Positions 9,301 through 17,364 of a stretch of 64,000 nt of DNA are shown here, one piece after another. This DNA is from Litchfieldia salsa (lineage in GTDB: Bacteria; Bacillota; Bacilli; Bacillales; Bacillaceae_L). Every line of letters starts with the position of its first letter. Position 1 is the first letter of the stretch. The position numbers and the translations under genes are program-made. The stretch spans positions 310,001 through 374,000 of the forward strand of contig NZ_FNJU01000001.1 of NCBI RefSeq assembly GCF_900104555.1. Reading direction: 5' to 3'. The notes under the pieces are model-generated. The model was not told the DNA's origin. It made no database searches and saw only the letters and a list, made by a program, of their open reading frames with translations.

Positions 9301-10137
9301 TTTCCAAGACACCTTCACCTTCCCGCCCATTAGTGAAGAAGGCAGTGAAAGATCCTTTGACACAATCGTTGTTGGGAATGTTAAATATTTATCCCTAGCA
9401 AGCTGAACGATTTCTTCATCTGTCAACGATTCACACATTACCTCAATCACATCGTCTTGTGATAATCCCGCTTTAAAAATGCGGAAATCAGTAAGTGAAC
9501 CAGAAAAATCATCATCTGCTTCGTGCTGTGATTTACCAATATAATTGTGAATATAGTTATCAGAGTTTGTAAAGCTATCAAACCACTCGCGAAGTTTTGC
9601 ATAGGTTCCACTAGAGGTTTGACTAATCGAACCATCAGCAACTACTTCACCATTTACATAGATAATAGGTCCAGCACTACTTAATGTACCACCTTCTGTG
9701 CCTATTACCGACATTGCAACATGAAGCCATTCTCCGTCAGCATAGGTTCTACTTGCATCTGCAACAAGATCTCCACCTAAAAAACAAACCCCTCTTAAAC
9801 TTCTAGTCAAGAAAAGGTATGGTCCTGTTGGCCCTTTGCCGAAATCAAAAATTCGTTCCCATACGTTTGTGCCTTTTCTTAAGTAAACCCATGTACTAAT
9901 CGTAATACCTGTATGGTCACCGATATCCTTAAGCAATTCTTGTGGAAGTTTCAGAAAAGAAGTGCCGGTTTTTCCACCTTTAAGTGTTACAGCAGATCGA
10001 CCACCAACGGTTTCAATAATAGGTTTGTTAACGCCTTCTGCCGTCGCATCGCTTCCATTTCCAGAGCTATCCTTCCCTATATGTTCAGGGTCATTAAAAT
10101 AATAATGTGCAATGATGTTTTCACTGTTATGTTTCAT
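6400..10137 (-). CDS. Multidomain GH51 alpha-L-arabinofuranosidase with LamG domain
   Basis: The 1245-residue enzyme releases arabinose from arabinan or arabinoxylan side chains. Domains in order are: a LamG/concanavalin-like domain (about 1-230), an atrophied bacterial Ig-like domain (about 240-330), and the GH51 start (LYGLFYEDIN, about 345). A CBM4/9-like insert (about 430-545) and the catalytic barrel follow. FLRFPGGC lies near 605, the acid/base Glu is in GVGNENWG near 720 and the nucleophile Glu in VFVGEFAS near 860. A second jelly-roll-like domain (about 1000-1150) and the arabinofuranosidase C-terminal beta domain end it. It is over twice the size of intracellular GH51 enzymes, yet the N-terminus (MKHNSENIIAHYYF) has no signal peptide. 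AAGGAGAG precedes the ATG, so the start looks right. Confidence 0.88.
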   Translation of the reverse strand: MKHNSENIIAHYYFNDPEHIGKDSSGNGSDATAEGVNKPIIETVGGRSAVTLKGGKTGTSFLKLPQELLKDIGDHTGITISTWVYLRKGTNVWERIFDFGKGPTGPYLFLTRSLRGVCFLGGDLVADASRTYADGEWLHVAMSVIGTEGGTLSSAGPIIYVNGEVVADGSISQTSSGTYAKLREWFDSFTNSDNYIHNYIGKSQHEADDDFSGSLTDFRIFKAGLSQDDVIEVMCESLTDEEIVQLARDKYLTFPTTIVSKDLSLPSSLMGGKVKVSWKSSNPEALSNEGLLGEMNEPKGLTYTASLSKGECTLQKEFEISVLPKGVPTHELTIDGNNEVLDISKTLYGLFYEDINNAADGGIYAELVQNRSFESFAFDTYSHASGECGCSTGRDHKPLHAWFGDLDKVTVQNSGGLNTHFGITDQDVNSHYVTATSGATIINKGFTDSNHHCAMSIIKGDQYDLTIWAKAENPGTITVQLQNQDGESVSDTVTVQVEGGNTWKKYGVDSKITLTGAKTLLGQLALTFNGDISIDMVSLMPRDVWGADEEERSQTAHTNFRGNPNYRLRKDLVNALVDLHPTFLRFPGGCISEGSFIWENVYEWKDSVGDIEIRKENFNVWGYMMTMGLGYMEYFQLAEDLNAIPLPVMACGVLCQARSDYVHPAGGELREFYVKSFTDLIDFAINTDFEQNEWAALRKQMGHEAPFDLRYLGVGNENWGTEFFANFEYFKAAIDEYMVKHYPDHELHIISTVGAQADDDAYQQGWKFLSGNLEGSETVTFTDGKNVMEETVTWYEKQPNYMDTIADEHYYRSNEYLLNNVDRYNYYDRAYQPDGSKNETEISKVFVGEFASTDKNTLAGAIAEAALMTGFERNSDVVRLAAYAPLFNKVLTDGTYRWTPDLIWFDDETVWYTPNYYVQHLFAKYLGSKLLGTSFSTYRKGQLTELTPRGGIEIATGNAEIHVKRVKVTDNQSERVLLDQDFTKELDSSWEVIPGSTGYKIDPEKGLILQAQNGGLNGLYIPSDAWTNYKVEVEATKIAGEDGFYVGVGLTDISPEKKDVHEYSIGYNGNATGVKVYKQGIQGYTLGDYSSSTAAGNLRASCYEELENDTPYNISVNYGGGTGDRLICSYTDGKTTSKVLDYKLEAYNNEIFNSVTKDDQHVYVKLVNADSVEKTTKITLKDLNVASTGKMVTVTGDESLLNVPNVNKKNDERVTPIEAELELQDNHAVVTLAPNSVTILVLDVK

Positions 10138-10274
10138 TTTTTCTCTCCTTGAAAAGAATTAGCTTTTTTGATAATAAAAGTATGAAAGATTAATATATTT
10201 ATTAATAACTAACATAATCATAACTTTTATTATCCTACTTTTCAACAGATTTACTCAATTTTTGTTTTTTCTAA

Positions 10275-10463
10275 AGGCTGCGCTTATAGCCACAGGCGAA
10301 TACACTCCGCGTCCGGCGGGTGACCAGTGAGCCTCCTCGTCGCTTATGCTCCTGTGGGGTCTCACTTTGGCCATTGGTCCCGCAGGAGTCTACGTGTATT
10401 CAGCCTGCTAGAAACGTCCTTTTAATGTTATGTCGAAAACAACTAATTTTAATGAAATAGCAT
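10275..10463 (+). repeat. MITE-like element (copy C)
   Basis: It begins with AAGGCTGCGCTTATAG, has the same central hairpin (10293-10408, CAGGCGAATACACTCC to GTGTATTCAGCCTGC), and ends near GAAATAGCAT. The left arm is about 20 bp shorter than in copies E and F. It occupies most of the gap between the GH51 start and the MFS gene. The remainder (10138-10274) is AT-rich upstream DNA of GH51 with no clear site. Confidence 0.65.
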
Positions 10464-10464
10464 A

Positions 10465-10494
10465 CAAAAAGACCCTGATGATTGCTCAGGGTCT
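10465..10494 (-). terminator. Terminator of the MFS gene
   Basis: AGACCCTGA and TCAGGGTCT pair, and the minus strand then reads TTTTTG. It lies about 40 bases after the MFS stop codon. Confidence 0.8.
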
Positions 10495-10534
10495 AATTTC
10501 TTACATTTATATTTTCATTAATGATCAATCGTTG

Positions 10535-11731
10535 TTACACATCTGCTAGCTTAACCTTCACTTCACTAGCTACCTCTTTTGTCGCACTCTTCCAATAAAA
10601 TGTTAAAGTGATTCCTAAAGCGATGATTACAGACGCAAAATAGTAAGGATAGTTAATATCGATATCAAATAACATCCCACCGAGAATCGGTCCTATAATG
10701 TTTGCTAAACTTGTAAACATCGAGTTCATTCCTCCAACAAAGCCTTGTTCATTGCCAGCGATATTGGAGAGATAAGATGTAACTGCTGGGCGAAATAAAT
10801 CGAACCCTACAAAAACAATAAACGTGACAAGCAAAATAGAAAAATAGGAATGAACGACTGTCATTAGAAATACTAGTACACCTGATAATAGTAAACTATA
10901 GCGAATCAGCTTAATTTCTCCCCACATTCGAGTAAGTCGCTCAAATAAAATGACTTGTGCAATTGCACCGAAGATTGCGCCACCTGTAATCACAATCGCG
11001 ATATCAGTTGGTTTAAATTGAAACTTGTGATCAACAAACAAGCTAAAAAACGATTCAAATGCTGCCAAGCCGAATGATGCTATGAAAATTAAAACAAACG
11101 CAAAGAAATACCTTGGGACAAACATTCGTTTGAATCCTTTCTTCATTTCTGCTCCCAGTTCAGTTGTTTCTGCTACTCGTTTAGGCTCAGACAATAAAAT
11201 AATCGAAAGAATCGCTGAAACCGTACCAAGTACTCCTGCGAAATAAAATGGTACACGGGTTCCAAAGTCTGCTAGAAAACCACCAATTCCTGGTCCAATG
11301 ATAAATCCTGTACTAATTGCCGCTGACATATAACCAAGTGCTTTTGGACGAGTTTCCGTATTTGTTATATCTGCAATATACGCTGTAACAGCTGGCATAA
11401 TGAAAGCCGCACTTATACCACCTAGAATACGCGATATAAATAATGTTTCAATCTCTTTCCCCATACCAAATAAAAATTCTGACAAGCCGAAAATAAATAA
11501 CCCTATAACAATCATAATCTTTCGACCAAACTTATCTACTGCTTTCCCTGCAATTGGAGAAAAAATCAACTGTGCAAAAGCAAAAGCTGCTGTTAAATAA
11601 CCGATTGTTGTTCCTGTGATTCCTAATTCATTCATTAAAGTAGGCAAAACTGGAATGACTAGTCCTATTCCTAAAAATGCAATGAATAAGTTCATTAATA
11701 ATAAACCCAAGGTAACTTTATATGATTTCAT
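10535..11731 (-). CDS. MFS efflux transporter, DHA1 family
   Basis: This 398-residue protein has twelve predicted membrane segments. The DHA1 motif A appears as GKAVDKFGRKIMI near residues 62-74, in the loop between helices 2 and 3, and motif C-like GPGIGGFLADFG near residue 145. Relatives are proton-driven multidrug or tetracycline pumps (Bmr, Blt, NorA, TetA). The gene diverges from a MerR regulator 196 bp away, the usual arrangement for a drug-responsive pump, so regulation by that MerR protein is likely. The substrate is unknown. Confidence 0.85.
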   Translation of the reverse strand: MKSYKVTLGLLLMNLFIAFLGIGLVIPVLPTLMNELGITGTTIGYLTAAFAFAQLIFSPIAGKAVDKFGRKIMIVIGLFIFGLSEFLFGMGKEIETLFISRILGGISAAFIMPAVTAYIADITNTETRPKALGYMSAAISTGFIIGPGIGGFLADFGTRVPFYFAGVLGTVSAILSIILLSEPKRVAETTELGAEMKKGFKRMFVPRYFFAFVLIFIASFGLAAFESFFSLFVDHKFQFKPTDIAIVITGGAIFGAIAQVILFERLTRMWGEIKLIRYSLLLSGVLVFLMTVVHSYFSILLVTFIVFVGFDLFRPAVTSYLSNIAGNEQGFVGGMNSMFTSLANIIGPILGGMLFDIDINYPYYFASVIIALGITLTFYWKSATKEVASEVKVKLADV

Positions 11732-11878
11732 CTTTTCTCATTCTCCTTAACTAAACGAATAACCGTACGATAAAAACACCTTTAATTATCTCGCTCTAAT
11801 GTAAATATCATTGGGTACTCTTATAAAAGAATTGTAATTTTTCTTTAACAGAATCTCGGTATGACGATTCCTTCCTTT

Positions 11879-11909
11879 TTTACAATAAACGATGGTGTTA
11901 CACTATAGT
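11879..11909 (+). promoter_or_regulatory. Possible MerR-type promoter with 19-bp spacer
   Basis: TTTACA at 11879 and TATAGT at 11904 are separated by 19 bp, the long spacer of MerR-controlled promoters. Transcription would start near 11916, inside the ribosome site of the MerR gene, which weakens the call. No clear dyad was seen in the spacer. Confidence 0.3.
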
Positions 11910-11927
11910 CAAGAGGTGAATGTGAAA

Positions 11928-12752
11928 ATGGATATGAACTTACAAAAAACTCATTTAACAACAGGACAGTTCGCCAAGCTAATGGGGGTAAGCAAGGATA
12001 CTTTATTTCACTATGATAAAATTGGAATTTTTTCTCCAGAAATGAAGGCAACAAATGGCTACAGGTATTATTCGATCAATCAGTTAGATGTTTTCATTGT
12101 GATATCGACTCTTAAAGAATTAGGAATGCCTTTAATAGAAATAAAGAATTACTTGATCAAGAGATCTCCCCATGAATTAATTAATCTCCTTGAAAAAGAA
12201 ACGAAAAATCTTGATGAAAAAATGAACAAACTACAACGGATGAAATATGTGATGGAAGAGAAAGCAAGACAGACTAAAGCTGCCATCAATACCAACACCT
12301 CTGACATCATTCTGGAAGAAAGAGAAGAAGAACGATTCATCTTAACAGAAGCATTACCTTTCACAGGAGAAAAGAGCATATATGATTCAATGATCAAGCA
12401 CTATGAATTTCTAACAATCCATCATATCGAAACACTTCATTCAGCAGGATGGATGATTGATATTAATCATCTATCGACAAGAGAAAACCCCCGGTATGAT
12501 TATCTATACACAAGAGTGACAAATACATCGAATCATTATAATTTTATTAAAAAGAAAGGTTCCTATTTAGTTGCTTATCACAATCATGGATATTCAAATA
12601 TATTCGATACATATGAAGCATTGATAAAGTGTGCTACTAATCGCAACCTTCAACCCCAAGGATATTTCTATGAGGAAGTACTGTTGGATGAGCTTTCCAT
12701 CAAGGGATATGAGGATTATTTGATTGAGGTTTCTGTTCAGGTTTTACAATAG
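11928..12752 (+). CDS. MerR-family transcriptional regulator with effector-binding domain
   Basis: An N-terminal MerR helix-turn-helix (residues about 7-75; [22 protein letters not shown], then NGYRYYS) is followed by a coiled-coil linker (about 80-115) and a C-terminal domain of the GyrI/BmrR type that in relatives binds small hydrophobic drugs. I choose ATG 11928, nine bases after AGAGGTGA. An ATG at 11892 is in frame but has no ribosome site. The divergent MFS pump is the probable target. The protein is 274 residues, close to BmrR size. Confidence 0.82.
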   Translation: MDMNLQKTHLTTGQFAKLMGVSKDTLFHYDKIGIFSPEMKATNGYRYYSINQLDVFIVISTLKELGMPLIEIKNYLIKRSPHELINLLEKETKNLDEKMNKLQRMKYVMEEKARQTKAAINTNTSDIILEEREEERFILTEALPFTGEKSIYDSMIKHYEFLTIHHIETLHSAGWMIDINHLSTRENPRYDYLYTRVTNTSNHYNFIKKKGSYLVAYHNHGYSNIFDTYEALIKCATNRNLQPQGYFYEEVLLDELSIKGYEDYLIEVSVQVLQ

Positions 12753-12847
12753 AGGTGTTTTAAAAAAATCATTGATCACCAAAATAGCTTATCCAAAATA
12801 ACCAACAAGAAAAATTTTATAAACCTTTCAACTTTGTAGGCTTTCTT

Positions 12848-12855
12848 CATACAAT
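12848..12855 (+). promoter_or_regulatory. Sigma-E-like -10 element of cwlJ
   Basis: CATACAAT matches the sigma-E -10 consensus, and cwlJ is a sigma-E gene in B. subtilis. No convincing -35 lies at the expected distance. The element covers the upstream ATG at 12854, which argues that translation starts later. Confidence 0.4.
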
Positions 12856-12874
12856 GCTTTTAGAGGTGATAAAA

Positions 12875-13315
12875 TTGGTTAGAGTAAAATACACAGACAA
12901 GGATATCGATTTAGTAGCCAGAATGATGAGGGCGGAAGCCGAAGGTGAAGGAAAACAAGGGATGTTAATGGTTGGAAATGTAATTGTAAACCGACTTAAA
13001 GCAGATTGTTTAGACTTCAGAGATTTAAAAACAATCTCCCATGTTATTTATCAAATACAAGGGGGAAATTACTCTTTTGAAGCTGTACAAAAAGGAAATG
13101 TCTTTTACAACAGAGCAAGAGAAGTAGAAAAAAGGTTAGCTAAACAGACCTTAGACTACTGGAGGGAACATCCTTCTAAATATTCTCTCTGGTACTTCAA
13201 TCCAAGTGGAGAATGCCCACCAACATGGTACAATCAACCATTTACAGGACAATATAAACAACATTGCTATTATGAACCAATACCTAATACATGTGAAGGT
13301 GCTTATCGATACTAA
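12875..13315 (+). CDS. cwlJ: Spore cortex-lytic enzyme CwlJ
   Basis: The protein aligns well with B. subtilis CwlJ as I remember it: RAEAEGEGKQGML-VGNV--NRL near residues 22-44, then FEAVQ, KYSLWYF-P-G-CP--WYNQPF and C-Y-P---TCE. It belongs to the SleB/CwlJ hydrolase_2 family and degrades the cortex during germination, working from the coat side in response to Ca-dipicolinate. I prefer the TTG at 12875, five bases after AGAGGTGAT, over an ATG at 12854. That gives 146 residues, the usual size. There is no signal peptide, as expected for a mother-cell protein. No gerQ lies next to it. Confidence 0.92.
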   Translation: MVRVKYTDKDIDLVARMMRAEAEGEGKQGMLMVGNVIVNRLKADCLDFRDLKTISHVIYQIQGGNYSFEAVQKGNVFYNRAREVEKRLAKQTLDYWREHPSKYSLWYFNPSGECPPTWYNQPFTGQYKQHCYYEPIPNTCEGAYRY

Positions 13316-13330
13316 ACGAATAGTAAGAAA

Positions 13331-13443
13331 AGCGCAAGCGCCTTGTTCAGCCCCGACAGGCATAAGGCGAATCACGCAGGAAATCCTGATTTCTGGAGTG
13401 ATTTGACTTATGACCCCGAGGGGCTAGGCGCTGGAGCTAGACA
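13331..13443. repeat. Dispersed AGCGC hairpin repeat
   Basis: Outer arms AGCGCAAGCGCCTTG and TAGGCGCTGGAGCTAGAC, and inner arms CATAAGGCGAATCAC and GTGATTTGACTTATG, pair to form a long stem. This type of element (GCGCAAGCGCC to GGCGCTGGAGCTAGAC) is common between genes in Bacillus. The CATAAG core resembles the hairpin at 30031. Confidence 0.75.
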
Positions 13444-13483
13444 CTAAAACTAAGTTCGAAATTTTATACTTTCTTATCCATGA

Positions 13484-13536
13484 ACAAAGGGACGGTTCTC
13501 ACGTATCATTATGATACGTGAGAACCGTCCCTTTGT
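13484..13536. repeat. REP-like hairpin (copy 1) between convergent cwlJ and rtcB
   Basis: A perfect palindrome: ACAAAGGGACGGTTCTCACG and TATCA mirrored by TGATA and CGTGAGAACCGTCCCTTTGT. TTTTATTTTTT follows on the plus strand, so it can terminate cwlJ transcription. It ends one base before the rtcB stop codon region. Confidence 0.85.
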
Positions 13537-13537
13537 T

Positions 13538-14764
13538 TTATTTTTTGTATCTTCCTGGTATATACTTTTCACTTGCTTTGAAGTTGTATACTGGTTTGAT
13601 TACGCATGAAATGTCGGCGGTTTCTTCGATTTTTTCTAAGATTTCATTCATTGGCTTGTAGGCCATTGGGGCTTCATCAAGGGTTTCTTCAGACACTGAT
13701 GTCGTCCAAATCCCCTCCATCGTTTTAACAAACTCATTCATATCTAACGTTTTCATTGCCTTTGACCGACTCAATACACGTCCTGCTCCGTGTGGTGCTG
13801 AATAATTCCAATCCTCATTCCCTTTACCAACTGCCAAAATTGAACCATCTCTCATGTTCATCGGAATGATAAGCCTTTCTCCTTTTTGTGCAGAAACTGC
13901 CCCTTTTCGTAAAATCAAGTTCTCTGTATCAATATAATTGTGAACTGTATCGAAACGGTCCAGTTCCTCAAATCTCATATTCTCAGTAATAGATCTTGCG
14001 ATTTCTTCACGGTTCGCTTTTGCAAATGCTTGTGCTAACCTCATGTCATGCATATAATGATGGAAGTCCTCTCCTTCCAAATATGCTAAATCATCTGGAA
14101 TGACTGGATTCTTATCCTTATACCTTTGAATCGCTGGTTGGATTTCTCTTTCTCGTCCTTCGGCTTTTAATCGTTGGATCAAATCAGTTAACCCATGTGT
14201 ACGAAGCTTTGAGATAGCTACTTTTTGATAGTAGTTTGCGATCTTTGCCCCAACATAACGGCTTCCCGTATGGATAGTTAAGTAATGATGTTCTTCAGAA
14301 TCAACAGACACTTCAATAAAGTGATTTCCCCCACCTAACGTTCCCAAACTGTACAGACTTTTATCTTGGTTCAATATGTGCTTAGCTTTAAACTCTTCTC
14401 TGGCTGGGAAATCGGTATTTATAAAAGATACAGTTTCCTCTGTATGAAGCTCATGTCCACTTGGGACATATGTTCGAATAACATGATCAAGCTTGTTAAA
14501 ATCAACTTTTTTATCTTGCAGCTTAACGGTCAAGACACCGCAGCCGACATCGACCCCAACCAAGTTAGGTACAACCTTATCCTTTAGCTCAATAGTCGTT
14601 CCAATCACACAGCCTTTTCCAGCATGATAGTCTGGCATAATACGAATCTTTGAATCCTTTAAAAAAGGTTGATTACATAACTCTTGTATTTGCTCAACCG
14701 CCGTCTCCTGTGAATAATTCGAAAATACCTTAGCTTCTGTTTGCGATCCCTTTACTTTAATCAC
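13538..14764 (-). CDS. rtcB: RtcB-family RNA ligase
   Basis: RtcB enzymes join RNA 2',3'-cyclic phosphate or 3'-phosphate ends to 5'-OH ends using GTP and Mn. Visible signatures are MPDYHAGKGCVIG and GVDVGCGV (metal ligands Asp and Cys), GTLGGGNHFIE, HTGSR and SAPHGAGRVLSR, whose His is the guanylylated residue. I place the start at GTG 14764, eight bases after AAGGAGGT. An in-frame ATG at 14812 would start inside a REP fragment and add 16 unrelated residues. The product is 408 residues. It is transcribed alone with no RtcA or RNA-repair partner beside it. Confidence 0.9.
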   Translation of the reverse strand: MIKVKGSQTEAKVFSNYSQETAVEQIQELCNQPFLKDSKIRIMPDYHAGKGCVIGTTIELKDKVVPNLVGVDVGCGVLTVKLQDKKVDFNKLDHVIRTYVPSGHELHTEETVSFINTDFPAREEFKAKHILNQDKSLYSLGTLGGGNHFIEVSVDSEEHHYLTIHTGSRYVGAKIANYYQKVAISKLRTHGLTDLIQRLKAEGREREIQPAIQRYKDKNPVIPDDLAYLEGEDFHHYMHDMRLAQAFAKANREEIARSITENMRFEELDRFDTVHNYIDTENLILRKGAVSAQKGERLIIPMNMRDGSILAVGKGNEDWNYSAPHGAGRVLSRSKAMKTLDMNEFVKTMEGIWTTSVSEETLDEAPMAYKPMNEILEKIEETADISCVIKPVYNFKASEKYIPGRYKK

Positions 14765-14784
14765 TTTACTTACCTCCTTGAAAA

Positions 14785-14826
14785 GGGGGGACGGTTCTCG
14801 TGTTTCAAACACTCTTATTTCCCCTT
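14785..14826. repeat. Decayed half REP copy (copy 2) in the rtcB leader
   Basis: GGGGGGACGGTTCTCGTGTTTCAAACAC is the left arm of the REP family and the right arm is lost apart from CCCCTTT. It sits 20 bp upstream of the rtcB start codon, so it would be in the mRNA leader. Confidence 0.6.
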
Positions 14827-15014
14827 TCGTTCATTTTGTATTTTTCTTATTTACTATTCCACTAGTATAATGACACACTAGATTTATTATCGACGGTCCT
14901 GTACCTCGTCTCAAAAAATAACTATAATCCTGTGTTACTCCATTTATTCCTTATGGATATATTACATTACATATTCTGTTAATTCTATACAATTATTTCA
15001 AATATAATTGAAAC

Positions 15015-15065
15015 AAGGGGGGCGGTTCTTACGTTTAAAATGAAACGTGAGAACCGTCCCCTTTT
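15015..15065. repeat. REP-like hairpin (copy 3)
   Basis: AAGGGGGGCGGTTCTTACGTTT and AAACGTGAGAACCGTCCCCTT pair with a few mismatches. The remaining parts of the 460-base gap (14827-15014 and 15066-15225) are AT-rich and show no gene or clear site beyond the ribosome site of the next gene. Confidence 0.75.
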
Positions 15066-15225
15066 CCCTTGTCAATAGACTTACAAGTACATATAATGAA
15101 TGGAACTAGTAAGAGCTGTAAGTGTTCCTACTTTGTCTTTAAATACAACATTAATGGAGGATTTAGGTCTTCTATCAATGTCTATTAAGTACTAACAATA
15201 TGTTTAAGTGAGGTTTACTAGAATT

Positions 15226-15996
15226 ATGGTTAAAATCAACTATAAAAAAAGATGGCATAAGTTTTTCATATTGGGTCTATTATTTGTCATTCTTGTCATA
15301 GTAGCGGTTTTTATATACGTAAATGCTGTTACTTACCAACCATCTCCACAAGCTCATACCGCCTTTCAAAGTGATAAACAGGTCCTTGTTACCGAGGTGA
15401 ATGATGGGTATAAATTCGAACCAGTTATTGGAGAAAGTAAAGAGCCCAATATCATTTTTTATCCTGGAGGGTTAGTCGAGCCAGTCAGTTATTCCCCATT
15501 AGCAAGAGAACTAGCAAAGGCTGGGCATCGGGTTTATATTGCTGACATGCCATTAAACCTTGCCATATTTGGTCAAAATAAGGCGGACTCTTTTCTTAGA
15601 GAATATCCTGAGGAATCATTTGTAATTGGCGGACATTCGTTAGGGGGAGTATTTGCAGCAAGATATGCTTTAGAACATAAGGAGAACTTTAAGGGAGTCT
15701 TCTTCCTCGCCTCATATGCAGATGAAGGTGGATCAATTAAAGATACAGAGTTATCAGTACTCCAAATTACGGGATCAAACGATGCTGTTCTGAATAAGGA
15801 AAAATGGGAAAGCTTAAAAAGTAATTTACCTACGAATACCACTTATATGACGATAGATGGTGGAAATCATGGACAGTTCGGGTCGTATGGCATGCAGGCT
15901 AATGACAATAAACCAACTATCTCAGAAAGCATACAAATAGAAAGAACTGTTAAGGCAATGGAAGATTGGTTTTCTCAAATGAACTTAACACAATAA
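15226..15996 (+). CDS. Membrane-anchored alpha/beta hydrolase
   Basis: A single N-terminal membrane segment (about residues 11-33, after the positive KKRWHK) anchors an outward-facing alpha/beta-hydrolase domain. The nucleophile is in GGHSLGG near residue 144, the acid probably in GSNDAVL near 185 and the catalytic His in DGGNHGQFG near 212. This fits the dienelactone-hydrolase-like alpha/beta hydrolase_5 group often found in Bacillus. The substrate is unknown. I use ATG 15226 after AAGTGAGG; a GTG at 15208 is also possible and would add six residues. A long tandem array follows the stop. Confidence 0.78.
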   Translation: MVKINYKKRWHKFFILGLLFVILVIVAVFIYVNAVTYQPSPQAHTAFQSDKQVLVTEVNDGYKFEPVIGESKEPNIIFYPGGLVEPVSYSPLARELAKAGHRVYIADMPLNLAIFGQNKADSFLREYPEESFVIGGHSLGGVFAARYALEHKENFKGVFFLASYADEGGSIKDTELSVLQITGSNDAVLNKEKWESLKSNLPTNTTYMTIDGGNHGQFGSYGMQANDNKPTISESIQIERTVKAMEDWFSQMNLTQ

Positions 15997-16027
15997 GTAG
16001 CCGCTCTTTTGAATGAAGGGGCACTTA

Positions 16028-16440
16028 CTTCCTAATGGACGAAATCATTACGGCACCACGGTTTGTCTAATACAGGCTTTCTATTGGACAAAATCACTTC
16101 ACGGTACCGGCGGTTTGTCTGATATAGGCTTCCTATTGGACAAAATCGCTTCACGGCACTGGCGGTTTGTCTAATACAGGCTTCCTATTGGACAAAATCG
16201 CTTCACGGCACTGGCGGTTTGTCTAATACAGGCTCCCTATTGGACAAAATCGCTTCACGGCACTGGCGGTTTGTCTAATACAGGCTTCCTATTGGACAAA
16301 ATCACTTCACGGCACCACCGGTTGTCTGATACAAACTTTCTATTGGACAAAATCGCTTCACGGCACCGGCGGTTTGTCTAATACAGGCTTCCTATTGGAC
16401 AAAATCACTTCACGATACCACCTGTTTGTCTGATACTTGT
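16028..16440. repeat. Tandem array, about eight 52-bp units
   Basis: The unit reads TCCTATTGGACAAAATCGCT, then TCACGGCACTGGCGG, then TTTGTCTAATACAGGCT. Units 3 to 5 are almost identical and the outer ones are more diverged. TTGGACAAA and TTTGTCTAA form an inverted repeat, so each unit can fold into a hairpin. The array fills the space between two convergent genes. It is not a CRISPR: there are no unique spacers. Confidence 0.9.
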
Positions 16441-16507
16441 CTGATGCTGGACCTCTTCTACTTATAATAAAAAGACGATTGCTCAATTGAACAACCGCTT
16501 TCTGCAG

Positions 16508-17023
16508 CTACTTACTTTTTTCAACAACTTGAAGACGCGTTTCAGTTTGAGTTGATTTGATGTACTTCACAAAGATGAAACGTACAAGAGGTCCCATAAT
16601 TAGAATTTGTAGTGGTAATGCCATCAATAGATTTTTACCAAGCACAGACAGGTAATCACCAATGATAAAGTTAGAAGTATAACCAGTGTGAATGATTTGT
16701 GTAGCTAACCCAAATATAGACATGAACGAAGCCATTCCGACCACCATGAAGGTTGAAATTGCTAAAATCGTATATAGTTTATTAGTAGATTTTGCCGTTA
16801 ATTTCAAAGCTATTTTTTTTGCATTCGGACCCACAAGAAACAGATCAAGTAGTAGTGCAATGATAAATGCAAAAATTAAATCGGTCACTACTGCAATGAA
16901 TGTCATCTCACCAAACATTCCATTTAAGTATAAATTATAAAACGTCATCACTACTACCATTCCAAAACACATAATCGTTCCAAAATAAAAACTTTCTTTC
17001 TTCGTTGTTGGCATTTTCATCAT
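16508..17023 (-). CDS. DUF2798-like membrane protein
   Basis: This 171-residue protein has four predicted membrane segments (about residues 13-33, 39-62, 81-105 and 121-150). The pattern of two helices followed by GPNAKK matches DUF2798-type proteins, whose function is unknown. AGAAGGG precedes ATGATGAAAATG, so the exact start among these ATGs is uncertain by three residues. It has no evident operon partner. Confidence 0.6.
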   Translation of the reverse strand: MMKMPTTKKESFYFGTIMCFGMVVVMTFYNLYLNGMFGEMTFIAVVTDLIFAFIIALLLDLFLVGPNAKKIALKLTAKSTNKLYTILAISTFMVVGMASFMSIFGLATQIIHTGYTSNFIIGDYLSVLGKNLLMALPLQILIMGPLVRFIFVKYIKSTQTETRLQVVEKSK

Positions 17024-17111
17024 CCCTTCTTTGATACTTAGCTATTATAGCTATCATATAAAAAGGCATGTAAGTGAACATTTTGTGAACTTTTTGTAAA
17101 AACCTATCAAA

Positions 17112-17128
17112 ATGGTGCCTGGCACCAT
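17112..17128. repeat. Short GGTGCCTGGCACC palindrome
   Basis: ATGGTGCC and GGCACCAT are perfect arms around one T. The same core occurs at 28331-28345, fused to a REP half. It lies just after the stop codon of the HTH gene. Confidence 0.7.
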
Positions 17129-17134
17129 CAATGA

Positions 17135-17353
17135 TTATTCGCTCTCTTCTTCACGTTGGTATTCTAAAAGGTCTCCGGGTTGACAGTCTAACGCCTTACA
17201 AATCGCTTCTAAGGTAGAGAGTCGAACCGCTTTTGCCTTCCCATTTTTCAAGATTGAAAGGTTCGCCATCGTGATACCTACTCTCTCGGAAAGCTCTGTT
17301 ACGCTCATTTTCCTTTTCGCTAACATTACATCAATATTAATAATAATTGCCAT
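17135..17353 (-). CDS. Cro/C1-type HTH regulator, paired with DUF2975 (copy 1)
   Basis: This 72-residue protein is almost entirely one helix-turn-helix domain (SVTELSERVGITMANLSILKNGK, residues about 17-39), similar to B. subtilis YozG. It begins 11 bases after the stop of the DUF2975 gene. It is probably co-transcribed with it and represses the pair. A paralogue at 27633 is identical over the first 61 residues although many codons differ, which implies strong protein-level constraint. The C-terminus (QREEESE) differs from the paralogue (RGDSE). Confidence 0.85.
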   Translation of the reverse strand: MAIIINIDVMLAKRKMSVTELSERVGITMANLSILKNGKAKAVRLSTLEAICKALDCQPGDLLEYQREEESE

Positions 17354-17364
17354 AGTTTTTCACC

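Noticed and set aside
16028-16440. CRISPR array
   Set aside because: Units are contiguous with no unique spacers and no cas genes are nearby; it is a tandem array.
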